A stretch of DNA of 64,000 nt, taken from positions 248,001 through 312,000 of the forward strand of contig NZ_JAHLQJ010000001.1 of NCBI RefSeq assembly GCF_018919145.1, given 5' to 3'. Below, piece after piece: positions 41,171-49,789 of the stretch; the first letter of the stretch is position 1; the number at the start of each line of letters is the position of its first letter. The position numbers were made by a program, and so were the translations under genes. This stretch comes from Paenibacillus brevis. GTDB taxonomy: Bacteria > Bacillota > Bacilli > Paenibacillales > Paenibacillaceae. The notes under the pieces are model-generated. The model did no database searches, was not told the origin of the DNA, and saw only the letters and a list, made by a program, of their open reading frames with translations.

Positions 41171-42220
41171 TTATTTAAATAAATCCGGGTACATCTCACG
41201 GGCTAGCTTCTCCATGCCGTCAATCGTGTTGTAGCTGTATCCGAACATATAGTTGTAATCAACCGCAAAAATCTGCTTATTCTTGATTGCTTTCATGCTA
41301 GACAGCTTCGGATTACTGTAGAGCGCATCCTTGAGCACCTGGGCACCGGTACTGTCATCCCCCGTCCAGTCCGGAATAATCAATACGTCAGGGTCGGCGT
41401 CGATGAGACTTTCCACAGTGACCTCTCCAGGGGTTTCCTTGAAGATATTATCCAGCTTGACCATATTGAACGAGTCATTAAAGAAGGTCTCCTTCTGGGC
41501 TGCATATACATAAACCTCATTCGGATCGCTCATATGCAAATAAGCAAATGTCTTCTGCTCCGTAATACTGGACAAGCGGGAGGCAATCTCCTCCTGACGG
41601 TCCTTCAATTGCTTGGCAAAAGCAGCGGCTTTGTCCTCCACATCGAATATTTTCCCAAGGTTTTCGATATCCTTATAAATTGAAGCATAACTTCCTCCGG
41701 TCACCGATGATTCCCATACATACGTCTTGATGCCGAGTTCATTCAGGGAATCAACCGTTCCTACGCCCCAATCGGCATTATCGAACAGCCCGCCCCGGCC
41801 ATAGACCAGATCCGGGTTCGTCCCCAGGGTGACCTCCTTGCCAACATATTCATCCGCGAGAATGTTCAGCTTGCTATATTCCTCTTCTACCGTCGTGTCA
41901 GGAGCTCCGAAGTTGGCCCCGACTCCAACGATTTTGTCACCCAGTCCCAGATGCAGCAGCAGTTCAGCAGCTGGCCTTGTGTTCGCCATTACGCGTTCAG
42001 GAGCTTTGTCGAATACCTGCTCCTTAGGTTCCCACTCCGTTCCACCCTCAGCCTTGGCAAAATTCTGGATGGTGATCGGATATTTACTGGCCTCCGGGGC
42101 CGGTGTCTCGGATTGTTGTGCCTGTTCAGCCGTATTTCCGCAAGCGCTCAAAGCCAAAGCCAACGTTAATGCAGCACTTGCCATGATGAATCTATTTTTC
42201 ATCGCTAATTTCTTCTTCAT
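41171..42220 (-). CDS. Ferric-siderophore-binding lipoprotein
   Basis: 349 residues. Basic N-terminus, hydrophobic core and lipobox LSAC mark a lipoprotein. The mature part is a periplasmic-binding-protein-like FecB/FhuD fold (PERVMANTRPAAELLLHLGLGDKI, 20 shown in part: NTRPAAELLLHLGLG; DLVYGRGGLFD; DADPDVLIIPDW-type IDADPDVLIIPDW; KNKQIFAVDYNYMFGYS). Delivers iron-siderophore to the permease. GGGGAGAAAC precedes ATG 42220. Last gene of a permease-ATPase-binding protein operon under a Fur box. Confidence 0.9.
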   Translation of the reverse strand: MKKKLAMKNRFIMASAALTLALALSACGNTAEQAQQSETPAPEASKYPITIQNFAKAEGGTEWEPKEQVFDKAPERVMANTRPAAELLLHLGLGDKIVGVGANFGAPDTTVEEEYSKLNILADEYVGKEVTLGTNPDLVYGRGGLFDNADWGVGTVDSLNELGIKTYVWESSVTGGSYASIYKDIENLGKIFDVEDKAAAFAKQLKDRQEEIASRLSSITEQKTFAYLHMSDPNEVYVYAAQKETFFNDSFNMVKLDNIFKETPGEVTVESLIDADPDVLIIPDWTGDDSTGAQVLKDALYSNPKLSSMKAIKNKQIFAVDYNYMFGYSYNTIDGMEKLAREMYPDLFK

Positions 42221-42268
42221 ATTGAAGTTTCTCCCCTTAAAATGTTCGTAGTGTTCTTAAAATATTCT

Positions 42269-43030
42269 TTAAATGCCATAAGCAAAGCCCAATCCATGTG
42301 TGACCGGGTTGATGTAGGTTTGGCATTTGACTTGATACAACGATTCGATGGTCTCCGGCGTCAATACCTGCTCCGGTGTTCCGTGGGCATGGATTTCCCC
42401 CTGCTTGACGGCATAAATGTAGTCGCAGTAATACGCGGCCATCTCCAGGTCGTGCAGGGCCGCCAGCACCCCGATATTCAATTCCTTGACACAGGATAGA
42501 ATCTCTAGCTGATAGCGGATATCCAAGTGATTCGTGGGCTCGTCCAGAACCATGAATTGCGGCTGCTGGGCAATCGTTCTGGCCAGGATAACCCGCTGCT
42601 TCTCACCGCCGGATAGCGACAAATAACTGCGATCCTTGTAATGGAGCAGATTCGTTCTGGCGAGCGCATCCTCCACAATGTCATAGTCCTCTTGTTTATC
42701 CGACTCTAGCAGTTTCTTATGGGGGGTGCGTCCCAGCATCACCATCTGGTGTACACTCAGATCAAAATTCATTTCATTGAATTGCCCTACGACGCCCAAG
42801 CGGCGGGACACCTTTTTCTCCGTGGTGTTCAGAATATCCATGTCGCCTAAATGGACTGCGCCGCTCTGGGGAACGATGCTCTTGTAAATGCTCTTAAGCA
42901 GCGTTGATTTCCCGCAACCATTTGGACCGATCAGGCCTACGAACTGACGTTTCTTCACCAGAACCGAGACGTTTCTCACAATCTCTTTCTTGCCGATACT
43001 GACGCCCATTCCTTGTGCGCTCAATTCCAT
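42269..43030 (-). CDS. Siderophore ABC transporter ATPase (FecE/FhuC type)
   Basis: 253 residues. Walker A GPNGCGKST, Q-loop GVVGQFNEMNFDLSV, signature LSGGEKQRVI, Walker B FMVLDEPTNHLD, switch His in LAALHDLEMAA. Energises the single-type permease upstream. The gene starts 4 nt after the permease stop and lies 48 nt before the binding-protein gene. Confidence 0.94.
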   Translation of the reverse strand: MELSAQGMGVSIGKKEIVRNVSVLVKKRQFVGLIGPNGCGKSTLLKSIYKSIVPQSGAVHLGDMDILNTTEKKVSRRLGVVGQFNEMNFDLSVHQMVMLGRTPHKKLLESDKQEDYDIVEDALARTNLLHYKDRSYLSLSGGEKQRVILARTIAQQPQFMVLDEPTNHLDIRYQLEILSCVKELNIGVLAALHDLEMAAYYCDYIYAVKQGEIHAHGTPEQVLTPETIESLYQVKCQTYINPVTHGLGFAYGI

Positions 43031-43034
43031 TTAT

Positions 43035-44114
43035 TTAGCCTCCGAAATTGTAGCCTTTTTTCACAATCATATAAATAAATAGCGGTGAACCTATTACCGA
43101 TGTAATGATACCGATAGGCAACTCCACATTGGTGATCAGCGTTCTGGACAAAATATCGGACCAGATCAGGAACAACCCGCCAAGCAATAACGTGCCCGGC
43201 ATAAGACGCTTGTGATCCGCGCCGAACAGCCCCCTCGAAATATGGGGCACAATCAAGCCTACAAAACCGATCATTCCGGCATAGGCAACCATTGTTCCTG
43301 TGATCAGGGCCGTCACAATCATATACAGCTTGCGATAGACACTAAGGTTAATGCCAAGCGTAATGGCCGACTCGTCACCCACCAGCATGGTGTTGAGTAC
43401 CCGATGCTGGAACAGAAACACAAGGCAGCCCACTAGAACGACTACTGCCAGCACGGGAGCCTTCTGCCAGCTTGCTGACGCCAGACTACCCATGGACCAG
43501 AAGGTCACCGTTTTGATGCCCTCGGCATTGTTGGCAAAATAAATAATCAGGCTCGAGAAGGAACCGCACAGCGCTCCGATGACAACCCCCGACAAGACCA
43601 GCTTTACCGAGGTCGCTTTGCCCCCGATACTTGATAGCACCAGCACGGCTACTGAAGTAATCATCGCACCGACAAATGCCCCAAACGCAACGCCTAGCTG
43701 CGCCAGCATTGCGCCGCTGCCGAATCCGATCAAGATGGCAAATGTAGCTCCCAGCGATGCCCCTGACGAAATGCCGAGAATATAAGGATCGGCAAGCGGA
43801 TTTTGGACAATCGCCTGCATAATCGCTCCACACAAAGACAACCCCATACCAATGAGCAAGGCGAACAAGACGCGAGGCATTCTCACTTGCATAATAATGT
43901 TCAAGTAAGACTCGCTATCGATCTGGTCAATCGATCCCAGATAACCGTGGGTTAACGTATGCAGCATGATGTTCATAGATTGCGTGAACGGAATATGTAC
44001 CTGCCCGATAGAAACGGAAAATACGGCGGATACCATAATCGACCCGATCAAACCACAAATGATCGTATAATAAAGACGACCCTTCTCTCTTTTTTTGGCG
44101 TCAATCACACTCAA
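43035..44114 (-). CDS. Siderophore ABC transporter permease (FecCD family)
   Basis: 359 residues with ten transmembrane segments. Family motifs: MPRVLFALLIGMGLSLCGAIMQ (in part: GLSLCGAIMQA), NPLADPYILGISSGASLGA, GFVGLIVPHISR, and the C-terminal ELPIGIITSVIGSPLFIYM. Only one permease is encoded, so it probably works as a homodimer. The operon's first gene; the promoter and Fur box lie 45-95 nt upstream. AGGAGGTG precedes ATG 44114. Confidence 0.93.
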   Translation of the reverse strand: MSVIDAKKREKGRLYYTIICGLIGSIMVSAVFSVSIGQVHIPFTQSMNIMLHTLTHGYLGSIDQIDSESYLNIIMQVRMPRVLFALLIGMGLSLCGAIMQAIVQNPLADPYILGISSGASLGATFAILIGFGSGAMLAQLGVAFGAFVGAMITSVAVLVLSSIGGKATSVKLVLSGVVIGALCGSFSSLIIYFANNAEGIKTVTFWSMGSLASASWQKAPVLAVVVLVGCLVFLFQHRVLNTMLVGDESAITLGINLSVYRKLYMIVTALITGTMVAYAGMIGFVGLIVPHISRGLFGADHKRLMPGTLLLGGLFLIWSDILSRTLITNVELPIGIITSVIGSPLFIYMIVKKGYNFGG

Positions 44115-44157
44115 AGATTCACCTCCTGTCTATCTCTTTATCATTGATTAATGTAAA

Positions 44158-44177
44158 TGATAACGATTATCATTATC
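44158..44177. promoter_or_regulatory. Fur box of the first siderophore operon
   Basis: TGATAACGATTATCA (44158-44172) fits the 7-1-7 Fur core TGATAAT-N-ATTATCA with one mismatch, and the following TTATC extends it. It lies just downstream of the -10 box, where Fur-Fe2+ would block transcription. Confidence 0.85.
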
Positions 44178-44179
44178 AT

Positions 44180-44208
44180 ATATTACATGATCCATAGCTT
44201 CATTTCAA
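44180..44208 (-). promoter_or_regulatory. SigA promoter of the first siderophore operon
   Basis: Read leftwards TTGAAA (44203-44208), 17-nt spacer, TAATAT (44180-44185). The Fur box follows immediately. Confidence 0.8.
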
Positions 44209-44221
44209 TACTTTACTATGC

Positions 44222-44266
44222 AAAAGCTCCCCGACCCAGCTTATTTGCTGAGTCGGGGAGCTTTAT
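44222..44266. terminator. Bidirectional terminator after the ECF operon
   Basis: AAAGCTCCCCGAC..AGC pairs with GCT.AGTCGGGGAGCTTT; T-rich on both sides. Lies next to the stop of the gene at 44269. Confidence 0.85.
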
Positions 44267-44268
44267 TT

Positions 44269-45027
44269 TTAGCGCCAATCCATATTCACTTTGCCTCTGG
44301 CCTCATCGGCATACAGATGCAGCGTTATCCTGCCCGAATCGGGGAGGTCACTTACATCCCAAATATAAGGCGTATCCAGGTCATTCAGCAGGAGTCGCTT
44401 CTGCTCTTTGCCGTCTAGGGATATAGCCGCTTCGACCGTGCCTTTCTTAATTTCGGTGTCCAGCGTGATCTGACGGGGTTCTCCCTGCTTGATATTTATA
44501 GCCTGAACCTTTTCACCGTCAAAATACCAGAAAGACAGTTTCCATAACCCCGGCCATGTCGTTTGCGTCTGTCCGATCGAAACATTCTTGGCCGCAAACA
44601 TTTCAGGCTGAGCACTATAGAGACTTCCGAAGACGATCCCGAGCACTAGCAGACTGGTTAAGATCATACCTACCAGTGCGGCGATCAGCGGCTTCTTGCT
44701 GTGCTTCGCATCTGAAGGCACGGTCATACCCGGTTGAACTAAGGAGACGCCACAATTCGAGCAGTAGTGTTTGCCGGGCTCCGTCTGGCCTCCACATGAA
44801 GCGCATCGTACTCTTTGCTGCCTGCGGCCAATCAGAAAGTAGAGCAGCAGACCCATCAGATTAGGCACTAGAACCACAATAACAGTCCATATTCTGGCAT
44901 CAAGGCTGCGTGCCTTGGCATCTCGATACGTCCATACTCCCAAACAAGCCCAACACCCTAGCACCAACAGTAACACAGCGCCTATTCCAATCCACATTTG
45001 CTCATAACTTATCCACGACATAGACAT
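44269..45027 (-). CDS. Membrane protein with zinc ribbon (ECF operon)
   Basis: 252 residues. Two N-terminal transmembrane segments (about 10-30 and 45-65) with VWTYRDAKARSLDARIW between them, like the PLDc_N/cardiolipin-synthase N-terminal domain. A zinc ribbon follows (CASCGGQTEPGKHYCSNCG), a third transmembrane segment (about 112-135), and an extracellular beta-rich domain to the end. It overlaps the anti-sigma-like gene by 26 nt, so it belongs to the sigma operon. Function unknown; perhaps an envelope-stress sensor or effector (inference). Confidence 0.75.
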   Translation of the reverse strand: MSMSWISYEQMWIGIGAVLLLVLGCWACLGVWTYRDAKARSLDARIWTVIVVLVPNLMGLLLYFLIGRRQQRVRCASCGGQTEPGKHYCSNCGVSLVQPGMTVPSDAKHSKKPLIAALVGMILTSLLVLGIVFGSLYSAQPEMFAAKNVSIGQTQTTWPGLWKLSFWYFDGEKVQAINIKQGEPRQITLDTEIKKGTVEAAISLDGKEQKRLLLNDLDTPYIWDVSDLPDSGRITLHLYADEARGKVNMDWR

Positions 45028-45331
45028 TACGCTCCTTTCTGGTCCATACCTGAGCCGCTGCTGATAATGTCACCGAACAAAGAATAAAGCAGGCTCCGGT
45101 CGGCAGCGATAGCAAAGACAGCCAGGAATTTGGAAAAATAAAATTTACGCCGGCGACCAGGGTAATCGTCTGCAATCCTCCGATCAAAGTCGGCAACCAC
45201 CAGGATATCTCCCGCTTGGCGGGTTGCCGGCGAATTTGCTCTAGGAGAACCGCCTGAACGGCTGGAGGCGGAATTTCTTCTTCCGTCAGAGACATACGGA
45301 GTAATCCATCTAACTTCTCGTCATCCGTCAT
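45002..45331 (-). CDS. Putative anti-sigma factor, membrane-bound
   Basis: 109 residues. A cytoplasmic N-terminus of about 40 residues (DEKLDGLLRMSLTEEEIPPP, typical of anti-sigma subunits) and two transmembrane segments (about 45-62 and 68-90). No zinc-binding HxxxCxxC motif is present. It overlaps the sigma gene by 11 nt and the next gene by 26 nt. The position and shape favour an inhibitor of the upstream ECF sigma; no anti-sigma domain can be proven from sequence alone. Confidence 0.65.
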   Translation of the reverse strand: MTDDEKLDGLLRMSLTEEEIPPPAVQAVLLEQIRRQPAKREISWWLPTLIGGLQTITLVAGVNFIFPNSWLSLLSLPTGACFILCSVTLSAAAQVWTRKERNVYVVDKL

Positions 45332-45848
45332 AACCTGATTCCTCCAATCTCAATTTGAGTTTCTGACGCGCTTGATGCAACCGGCTCTTGACAGTGCCTT
45401 GAGGAATGCGCAGCGCGCTCGAAATATCCTGAACAGACATGTCTGCCATGTAATAGAGCAGCACGGGGACTCGCAAGACATCGGATAATTGCTGCACCGC
45501 CTCCCGAAGCTCAATCTGAGTTTGCTGCTGTTCTACCATTCTTTCCGTGGACTTCTCATCAGGCACTTCATTCACTTGAGCATGATTGTAGTGCAAGGGA
45601 GCAATTCTTTGTCTCCGGGCAAATTTTCTCCGTTCATCCGACCATAACCTGGTGGCTACCGACATCAGAAACCCAGCCGGATTATGGGATAAATCCAAGG
45701 TCCCCTTCATATCAAGAATGCGAAGATAGGTTTGCTGGTACAAATCATCCGCATCTCCCGGAGTAAAAGCCAGCCTTCGGCAGAAGGTGTATAACCGGGT
45801 GCCGTAATCATGTACCAGTTGTTCGACAACTTGCCTCTCTGTTGCCAC
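45321..45848 (-). CDS. ECF-family RNA polymerase sigma factor
   Basis: 175 residues. Region 2: TRLYTFCRRLAFTPGDADDLYQQTYLRI (in part: GDADDLYQQTYLRI), NPAGFLMSVATRLWSDERRK; region 4: AVQQLSDVLRVPVLLYYMAD, DISSALRIPQGTVKSRLHQAR. The start is taken as GTG 45848 behind GGGAGGGGAG; the frame is open to 45866 (Met). First of three overlapping genes. ECF factors usually drive their own operon, but no clear ECF promoter was seen upstream. Confidence 0.92.
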   Translation of the reverse strand: MATERQVVEQLVHDYGTRLYTFCRRLAFTPGDADDLYQQTYLRILDMKGTLDLSHNPAGFLMSVATRLWSDERRKFARRQRIAPLHYNHAQVNEVPDEKSTERMVEQQQTQIELREAVQQLSDVLRVPVLLYYMADMSVQDISSALRIPQGTVKSRLHQARQKLKLRLEESGYDG

Positions 45849-45998
45849 GCTCTCCCCTCCCTTCACTTATATATCCGCATGTGAATGAATTCGGTTCTAT
45901 CGCTCAATTATCTTTTTTTCTTCTGACCGCTCTATAATCAGTCATAGTCCTCTCGAACCGGATTCTGGAGGAACCCAGCTTTATCGTAACAGGTAAAG

Positions 45999-46055
45999 AA
46001 AAACCGAACTATCTACGAAATTCTACTTTAGAGTTTCGTCATAGTTCGGTTTTTT
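45999..46055. terminator. Bidirectional terminator after the second siderophore operon
   Basis: AAAAACCGAACTAT (45999-46012) pairs with ATAGTTCGGTTTTT (46041-46054), with an inner ACGAAA/TTTCGT stem. T-rich on both strands; 26 nt beyond the stop of the reductase gene. Confidence 0.88.
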
Positions 46056-46080
46056 ATGGATATCCCTTCAATATCATCGG

Positions 46081-46863
46081 TCAAGAGGTTCGCTTAGGGC
46101 AGGTTGAGCAATAGTCTTCCTGTTTATCTGAGGTTATATAGTAGAAACAGCAGGTTTTGCGTACTCTTAGCGGCTGCTCGTAGCCGGTTCTTGCCACCTT
46201 GGGGCTGTTGAACTGCATCAGAGGATTTCGCCTCTCTCCAAACAGATGGGCCGGTGCGGCATGCAGCAAGTAATGGTAGTCCTCCTCCAGCCGCTGCTTC
46301 TGCTCCAAAGTGACTTCCTTCCCAAAATTTTTCTCATATAGCCAATAAACATAGATTGCTGTGTTCTCCCACAAGATTGTTTTTGGCACCTTGGCAAGCT
46401 TGGCCAGAGCACTCCACACCCGCGACAGGTTCCCGGCAAACATGCGTTCAAGCACTTCGTCCCGCCACTCTGAACGCCGTCCGGCTGCAGGCTCCGTCAT
46501 CGTCCAATCCTTCAGCCGCGCCTTGGGCAGCCAAGCTCCGCCGTGATACTCAGATTCCATCTCTCCGTTCTCCAGCTCCAGGTTATAGCCCTTGTTGAAA
46601 TAGGATATGGCATACAGATTGGCAGCGATGACTAAGTAGGCATACCGTTTGGCGAACATTGATACCGCAGCCACCGATGAATCCGTCTCATAGATCTGCC
46701 TTACCTTCTGGAGGTAAGCTTGGCTTTGGTCGGGGTCCAGCAAATCAGTAAACGGTGGACAATAGGTCCGGTCCTCTGCCATCTCCCGGGTTAACCGATA
46801 GTTATCAGCCAGAACCTGATATTGCTCCGGCTGCAACGAGTTGACTATAACGTGGTTCTCCAT
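46081..46863 (-). CDS. FhuF-like siderophore-iron reductase
   Basis: 260 residues. The C-terminus has the four-cysteine 2Fe-2S pattern of FhuF: CC at RKTCCFYY, then 12 residues, then CSTC. FhuF proteins reduce ferric siderophores in the cytosol to release iron. The middle (AAVSMFAKRYAYLVIAANLYAIS, part: FAKRYAYLVIAANLY) matches the family's helical domain. The frame is open to 47013, but ATG 46863 has CAGGAGC upstream and the extension overlaps the ATPase. The gene still overlaps the ATPase end by 59 nt. Last of the second siderophore operon. Confidence 0.88.
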   Translation of the reverse strand: MENHVIVNSLQPEQYQVLADNYRLTREMAEDRTYCPPFTDLLDPDQSQAYLQKVRQIYETDSSVAAVSMFAKRYAYLVIAANLYAISYFNKGYNLELENGEMESEYHGGAWLPKARLKDWTMTEPAAGRRSEWRDEVLERMFAGNLSRVWSALAKLAKVPKTILWENTAIYVYWLYEKNFGKEVTLEQKQRLEEDYHYLLHAAPAHLFGERRNPLMQFNSPKVARTGYEQPLRVRKTCCFYYITSDKQEDYCSTCPKRTS

Positions 46864-47668
46864 GAATGCTCCTGCCCCTTCCATGCGGAATACATAACGG
46901 TGTGCCGAACAACGGATCCATCGTAATCTCACATTCCATGCCAAATACTTGCCGAACCAGCTCGCGTGTAATAATATCCTCGGGTTGCCCCTGAGCATAT
47001 ATCGACTTCTCATTCACAGCTACCACATGATGCGCGTAGCGACAGGCTAAATTCAAATCATGCAGCACCATCACGATGGTACGCTGTTCCTTCTCGTTCA
47101 ATTCGAACAGCAGGTCCAGCACTTCAATCTGGTGGCTCATGTCCAAATAGGTTGTAGGTTCGTCCAGCAATAAGGTGTCAGCCCCCTGCGCTAGCGTCAT
47201 GGCAATCCAAGCCCGTTGCCGCTGGCCTCCCGACAACGCATCCACCGGACGTTCAGCCAGTTCGGTCAAGCGTGTGGACTCCAACGCCAGCCGGACCATC
47301 CGTTCATCTTCACGCGACCATTGCTTGAGCCAGCTTTGATGGGCATATCTCCCCTGCCTGACCAATTGATTGACCGTCAGTCCTTCCGGAGCAGACGGGC
47401 CCTGCGGCAATATCGACATCCGCTTCGCAATCTCTTTGGTCGGCAGCTTGGCAATCTCCTCTCCACTTAGCAGTACCGTGCCTGAGCGAGGCGCCTGCAA
47501 GCGTGCCATGGTGCGCAGCAGGGTGGATTTGCCGCAGCCATTGCTGCCGATCAGAACGGTAATTTGCCCTTGCGGTATCCTTAAGTTCAAGTCCTCGATG
47601 ACGGGCTCCGGACCATAAGCGATCGTAAGATTTTTGGCTTCCAATATGCTCAAGCTTCTCTCCCCCAA
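46805..47668 (-). CDS. Siderophore ABC transporter ATPase (second system)
   Basis: 287 residues. Walker A GSNGCGKST, SILPQGPSAPEGLTV, signature LSGGQRQRAW, Walker B LLLDEPTTYLD, switch MVLHDLNLA. Like YusV/FhuC. It begins one base after the second permease. The last ~58 residues (after DPLFGTPLCIP) extend the usual end and overlap the reductase reading frame. Confidence 0.93.
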   Translation of the reverse strand: MGERSLSILEAKNLTIAYGPEPVIEDLNLRIPQGQITVLIGSNGCGKSTLLRTMARLQAPRSGTVLLSGEEIAKLPTKEIAKRMSILPQGPSAPEGLTVNQLVRQGRYAHQSWLKQWSREDERMVRLALESTRLTELAERPVDALSGGQRQRAWIAMTLAQGADTLLLDEPTTYLDMSHQIEVLDLLFELNEKEQRTIVMVLHDLNLACRYAHHVVAVNEKSIYAQGQPEDIITRELVRQVFGMECEITMDPLFGTPLCIPHGRGRSIHGEPRYSQLVAAGAISGSG

Positions 47669-48712
47669 TCAGATTTGATTTCTATTCTTGAATAGTAAAT
47701 ACAAGAAGAACGGCGCACCGATCCCGGCAGTAAATACTCCGGCAGGCACATCCAGCGGCAAGAAGGCCGTACGTCCAATCAAGTCGGCTCCGCATACCAG
47801 GAGTGCCCCAATAGTGGCCGATGCCAGCAGCAGGCTTCCGAACAGGTTTCCTACCAGCCTCCTGGCAATATGGGGAGCAATGAGTCCCACAAAGCCAAGA
47901 GTTCCTGCCACGGATACGGCAAAGCCCGCCAGCAACACGCTGCACAATAAGAGTCCCATACGCTCACGCTGTACCGCTACGCCTAACCCGGCCGCCAAAT
48001 CATCGCCGAACGCCTGAGCGTTCAGACTTCGGGAAAACCAAAGCGACAACGGGAGGATGAGTAGAATGACTGGTAGAATGGTGTAAACTTCGCGCCAGGC
48101 TGCCCCGTAGATACTTCCTGTCAGCCAGATATAAGCCTGCCCCGCGCTATAAAAAGGACTTAGAATCAACATGAATGTCGTAGCTGCTCCGGTGATCGAG
48201 GAGACCCCGATGCCGATCAGCACCAGCCGGATGGGGGTAACCCCCGATTTCCAGGCCAACGCATAAATGACCAGTGAGGTCACCAAGGCCCCGATGACCG
48301 CAAAGACCGGCAACAGCTTGATGCTGAGGGCTCCCCCGAATAGAGTCACGAAGCCAACTGCCGCAACCGCTGCCCCGCCCGTAATCCCGATGACATCCGG
48401 CGAAGCCAGGGGATTGCGAATGATACCCTGGAGAATCGCCCCGGACATGCCCAACGCCGCACCTACCAATAGGGACAACAGCACCCGCGGCAGTCTCAGC
48501 GTCAGCACGACAAAGTCATGTTGACCCTCATTAAGTCCCAGAATCGTCCACAACACTTGAAGCGGAGAGATGAAATCACTGCCTATACTAGTCCCCACTA
48601 CAGCGCAGATCAGCACGGCTGACATAAGCGACGTTATGACCAGCACCGCCCGCCGCTCGATGAGGAAGGAAAATCTCTCCCCCTTGCTGCGGAGCACATA
48701 TGTCTTTCTCAT
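47669..48712 (-). CDS. Siderophore ABC transporter permease 2 (FecCD family)
   Basis: 347 residues, ten hydrophobic segments. Motifs: LRLPRVLLSLLVGAALGMSGAIL in part (LLVGAALGMSGAILQG), NPLASPDVIGITGGAAVAAV, GFVGLIAPHIARRLVG, DVPAGVFTAGIGAPFFLYLL. It pairs with the permease encoded by the overlapping upstream gene (4-nt ATGA overlap) to form a heterodimeric channel of the FhuBG or FeuBC type. Confidence 0.93.
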   Translation of the reverse strand: MRKTYVLRSKGERFSFLIERRAVLVITSLMSAVLICAVVGTSIGSDFISPLQVLWTILGLNEGQHDFVVLTLRLPRVLLSLLVGAALGMSGAILQGIIRNPLASPDVIGITGGAAVAAVGFVTLFGGALSIKLLPVFAVIGALVTSLVIYALAWKSGVTPIRLVLIGIGVSSITGAATTFMLILSPFYSAGQAYIWLTGSIYGAAWREVYTILPVILLILPLSLWFSRSLNAQAFGDDLAAGLGVAVQRERMGLLLCSVLLAGFAVSVAGTLGFVGLIAPHIARRLVGNLFGSLLLASATIGALLVCGADLIGRTAFLPLDVPAGVFTAGIGAPFFLYLLFKNRNQI

Positions 48713-49719
48713 ACCTTGGTCCCTCCCTTGCGCGCGATATAAACGAAGAACGGCCCGCCAATCAGAGCGGTGACCACACCAATCGGCAGTTCGTTCGGCA
48801 AAATAACCAGACGCGCAATCACATCGGAGCAGAGCAGCAGCACCGCTCCCCCAAACAGCGAATAAGGGATGAGCCAGCGATAATCATTGCCGACCAGGGC
48901 TCGCATGACATGAGGAACAACAAGACCAACGAGCCCTACAGAGCCGGCCACGGCTACGGAGCCTCCAGCCAGGAACACCACGATGCCTCCCATGAGCAAT
49001 TTGACCAACAGAACATTTTGGCCCATTCCCTTGGCGATATCCTCACCGGTCAGGAGTAAATTAATCGCCCGGCCCATGAAGAGCGCTACCAATGCAGCCA
49101 CACTCATATACGGCAGCATAGGATACAGCATCTCCAGCGTCCGTCCGCTGACAGAACCCGCAAGCCAGAATAGCACATCCTGCAGCCCTGCTGAATTCAG
49201 AACGAGCATTGCTTGCGTAAATGACGAGAACAACGCCGTAATCGCCGTTCCCGCCAATACAATCTTGATCGGAGTGATTCCATCCCTTCCAAGTGAGCCT
49301 AGCGCATAGACAATAAGCGCCGCTATGGCCGCCCCGGCGAAGCCGAACCACATCATCGTGTTCAAGGAAGAGACAGATAACACCACAATCGAGAACACAA
49401 TGAAAAAGATCGCCCCGGCATTAATGCCAAACACACTTGGCGAGGCCAACGGATTTCTTGTGAGTGCTTGCATAAGCGCTCCAGCAACCGCAAGGGCAGC
49501 CCCTACCACCCCGGCAATAACCGTTCTAGGCAGCCTTTCCGTATGTAGCACAATATGTTCAATAGAATCATCATTATAATTTCTGAACGCTTCCACGGCC
49601 GTGGAGAACGTAATTTCCGTGCGCCCAAGCACCAGGCTGGCAGCAGATGCTGCAATCAGCAAGGCAAACAGGGTCACAAGTCCCCATATCTTCGATTTGT
49701 CTCGTAACAGCGGCAGCAT
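48709..49719 (-). CDS. Siderophore ABC transporter permease 1 (FecCD family)
   Basis: 336 residues, ten hydrophobic segments. Motifs: TERLPRTVIAGVVGAALAVAGALMQA in part (GAALAVAGALMQALTRNPLA), SPSVFGINAGAI, GLVGLVVPHVMRALVG, ELPIGVVTALIGGPFFVYIA. First permease of the second siderophore operon, 70 nt after the binding-protein gene. It forms the channel together with permease 2. Confidence 0.93.
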   Translation of the reverse strand: MLPLLRDKSKIWGLVTLFALLIAASAASLVLGRTEITFSTAVEAFRNYNDDSIEHIVLHTERLPRTVIAGVVGAALAVAGALMQALTRNPLASPSVFGINAGAIFFIVFSIVVLSVSSLNTMMWFGFAGAAIAALIVYALGSLGRDGITPIKIVLAGTAITALFSSFTQAMLVLNSAGLQDVLFWLAGSVSGRTLEMLYPMLPYMSVAALVALFMGRAINLLLTGEDIAKGMGQNVLLVKLLMGGIVVFLAGGSVAVAGSVGLVGLVVPHVMRALVGNDYRWLIPYSLFGGAVLLLCSDVIARLVILPNELPIGVVTALIGGPFFVYIARKGGTKV

Positions 49720-49789
49720 ATTCTCACTCTTTCGTATATTGAAATGCGGAGAGACCTGCCCTTTTTAAAGGCAAGCCTCCCTGCTGCGA

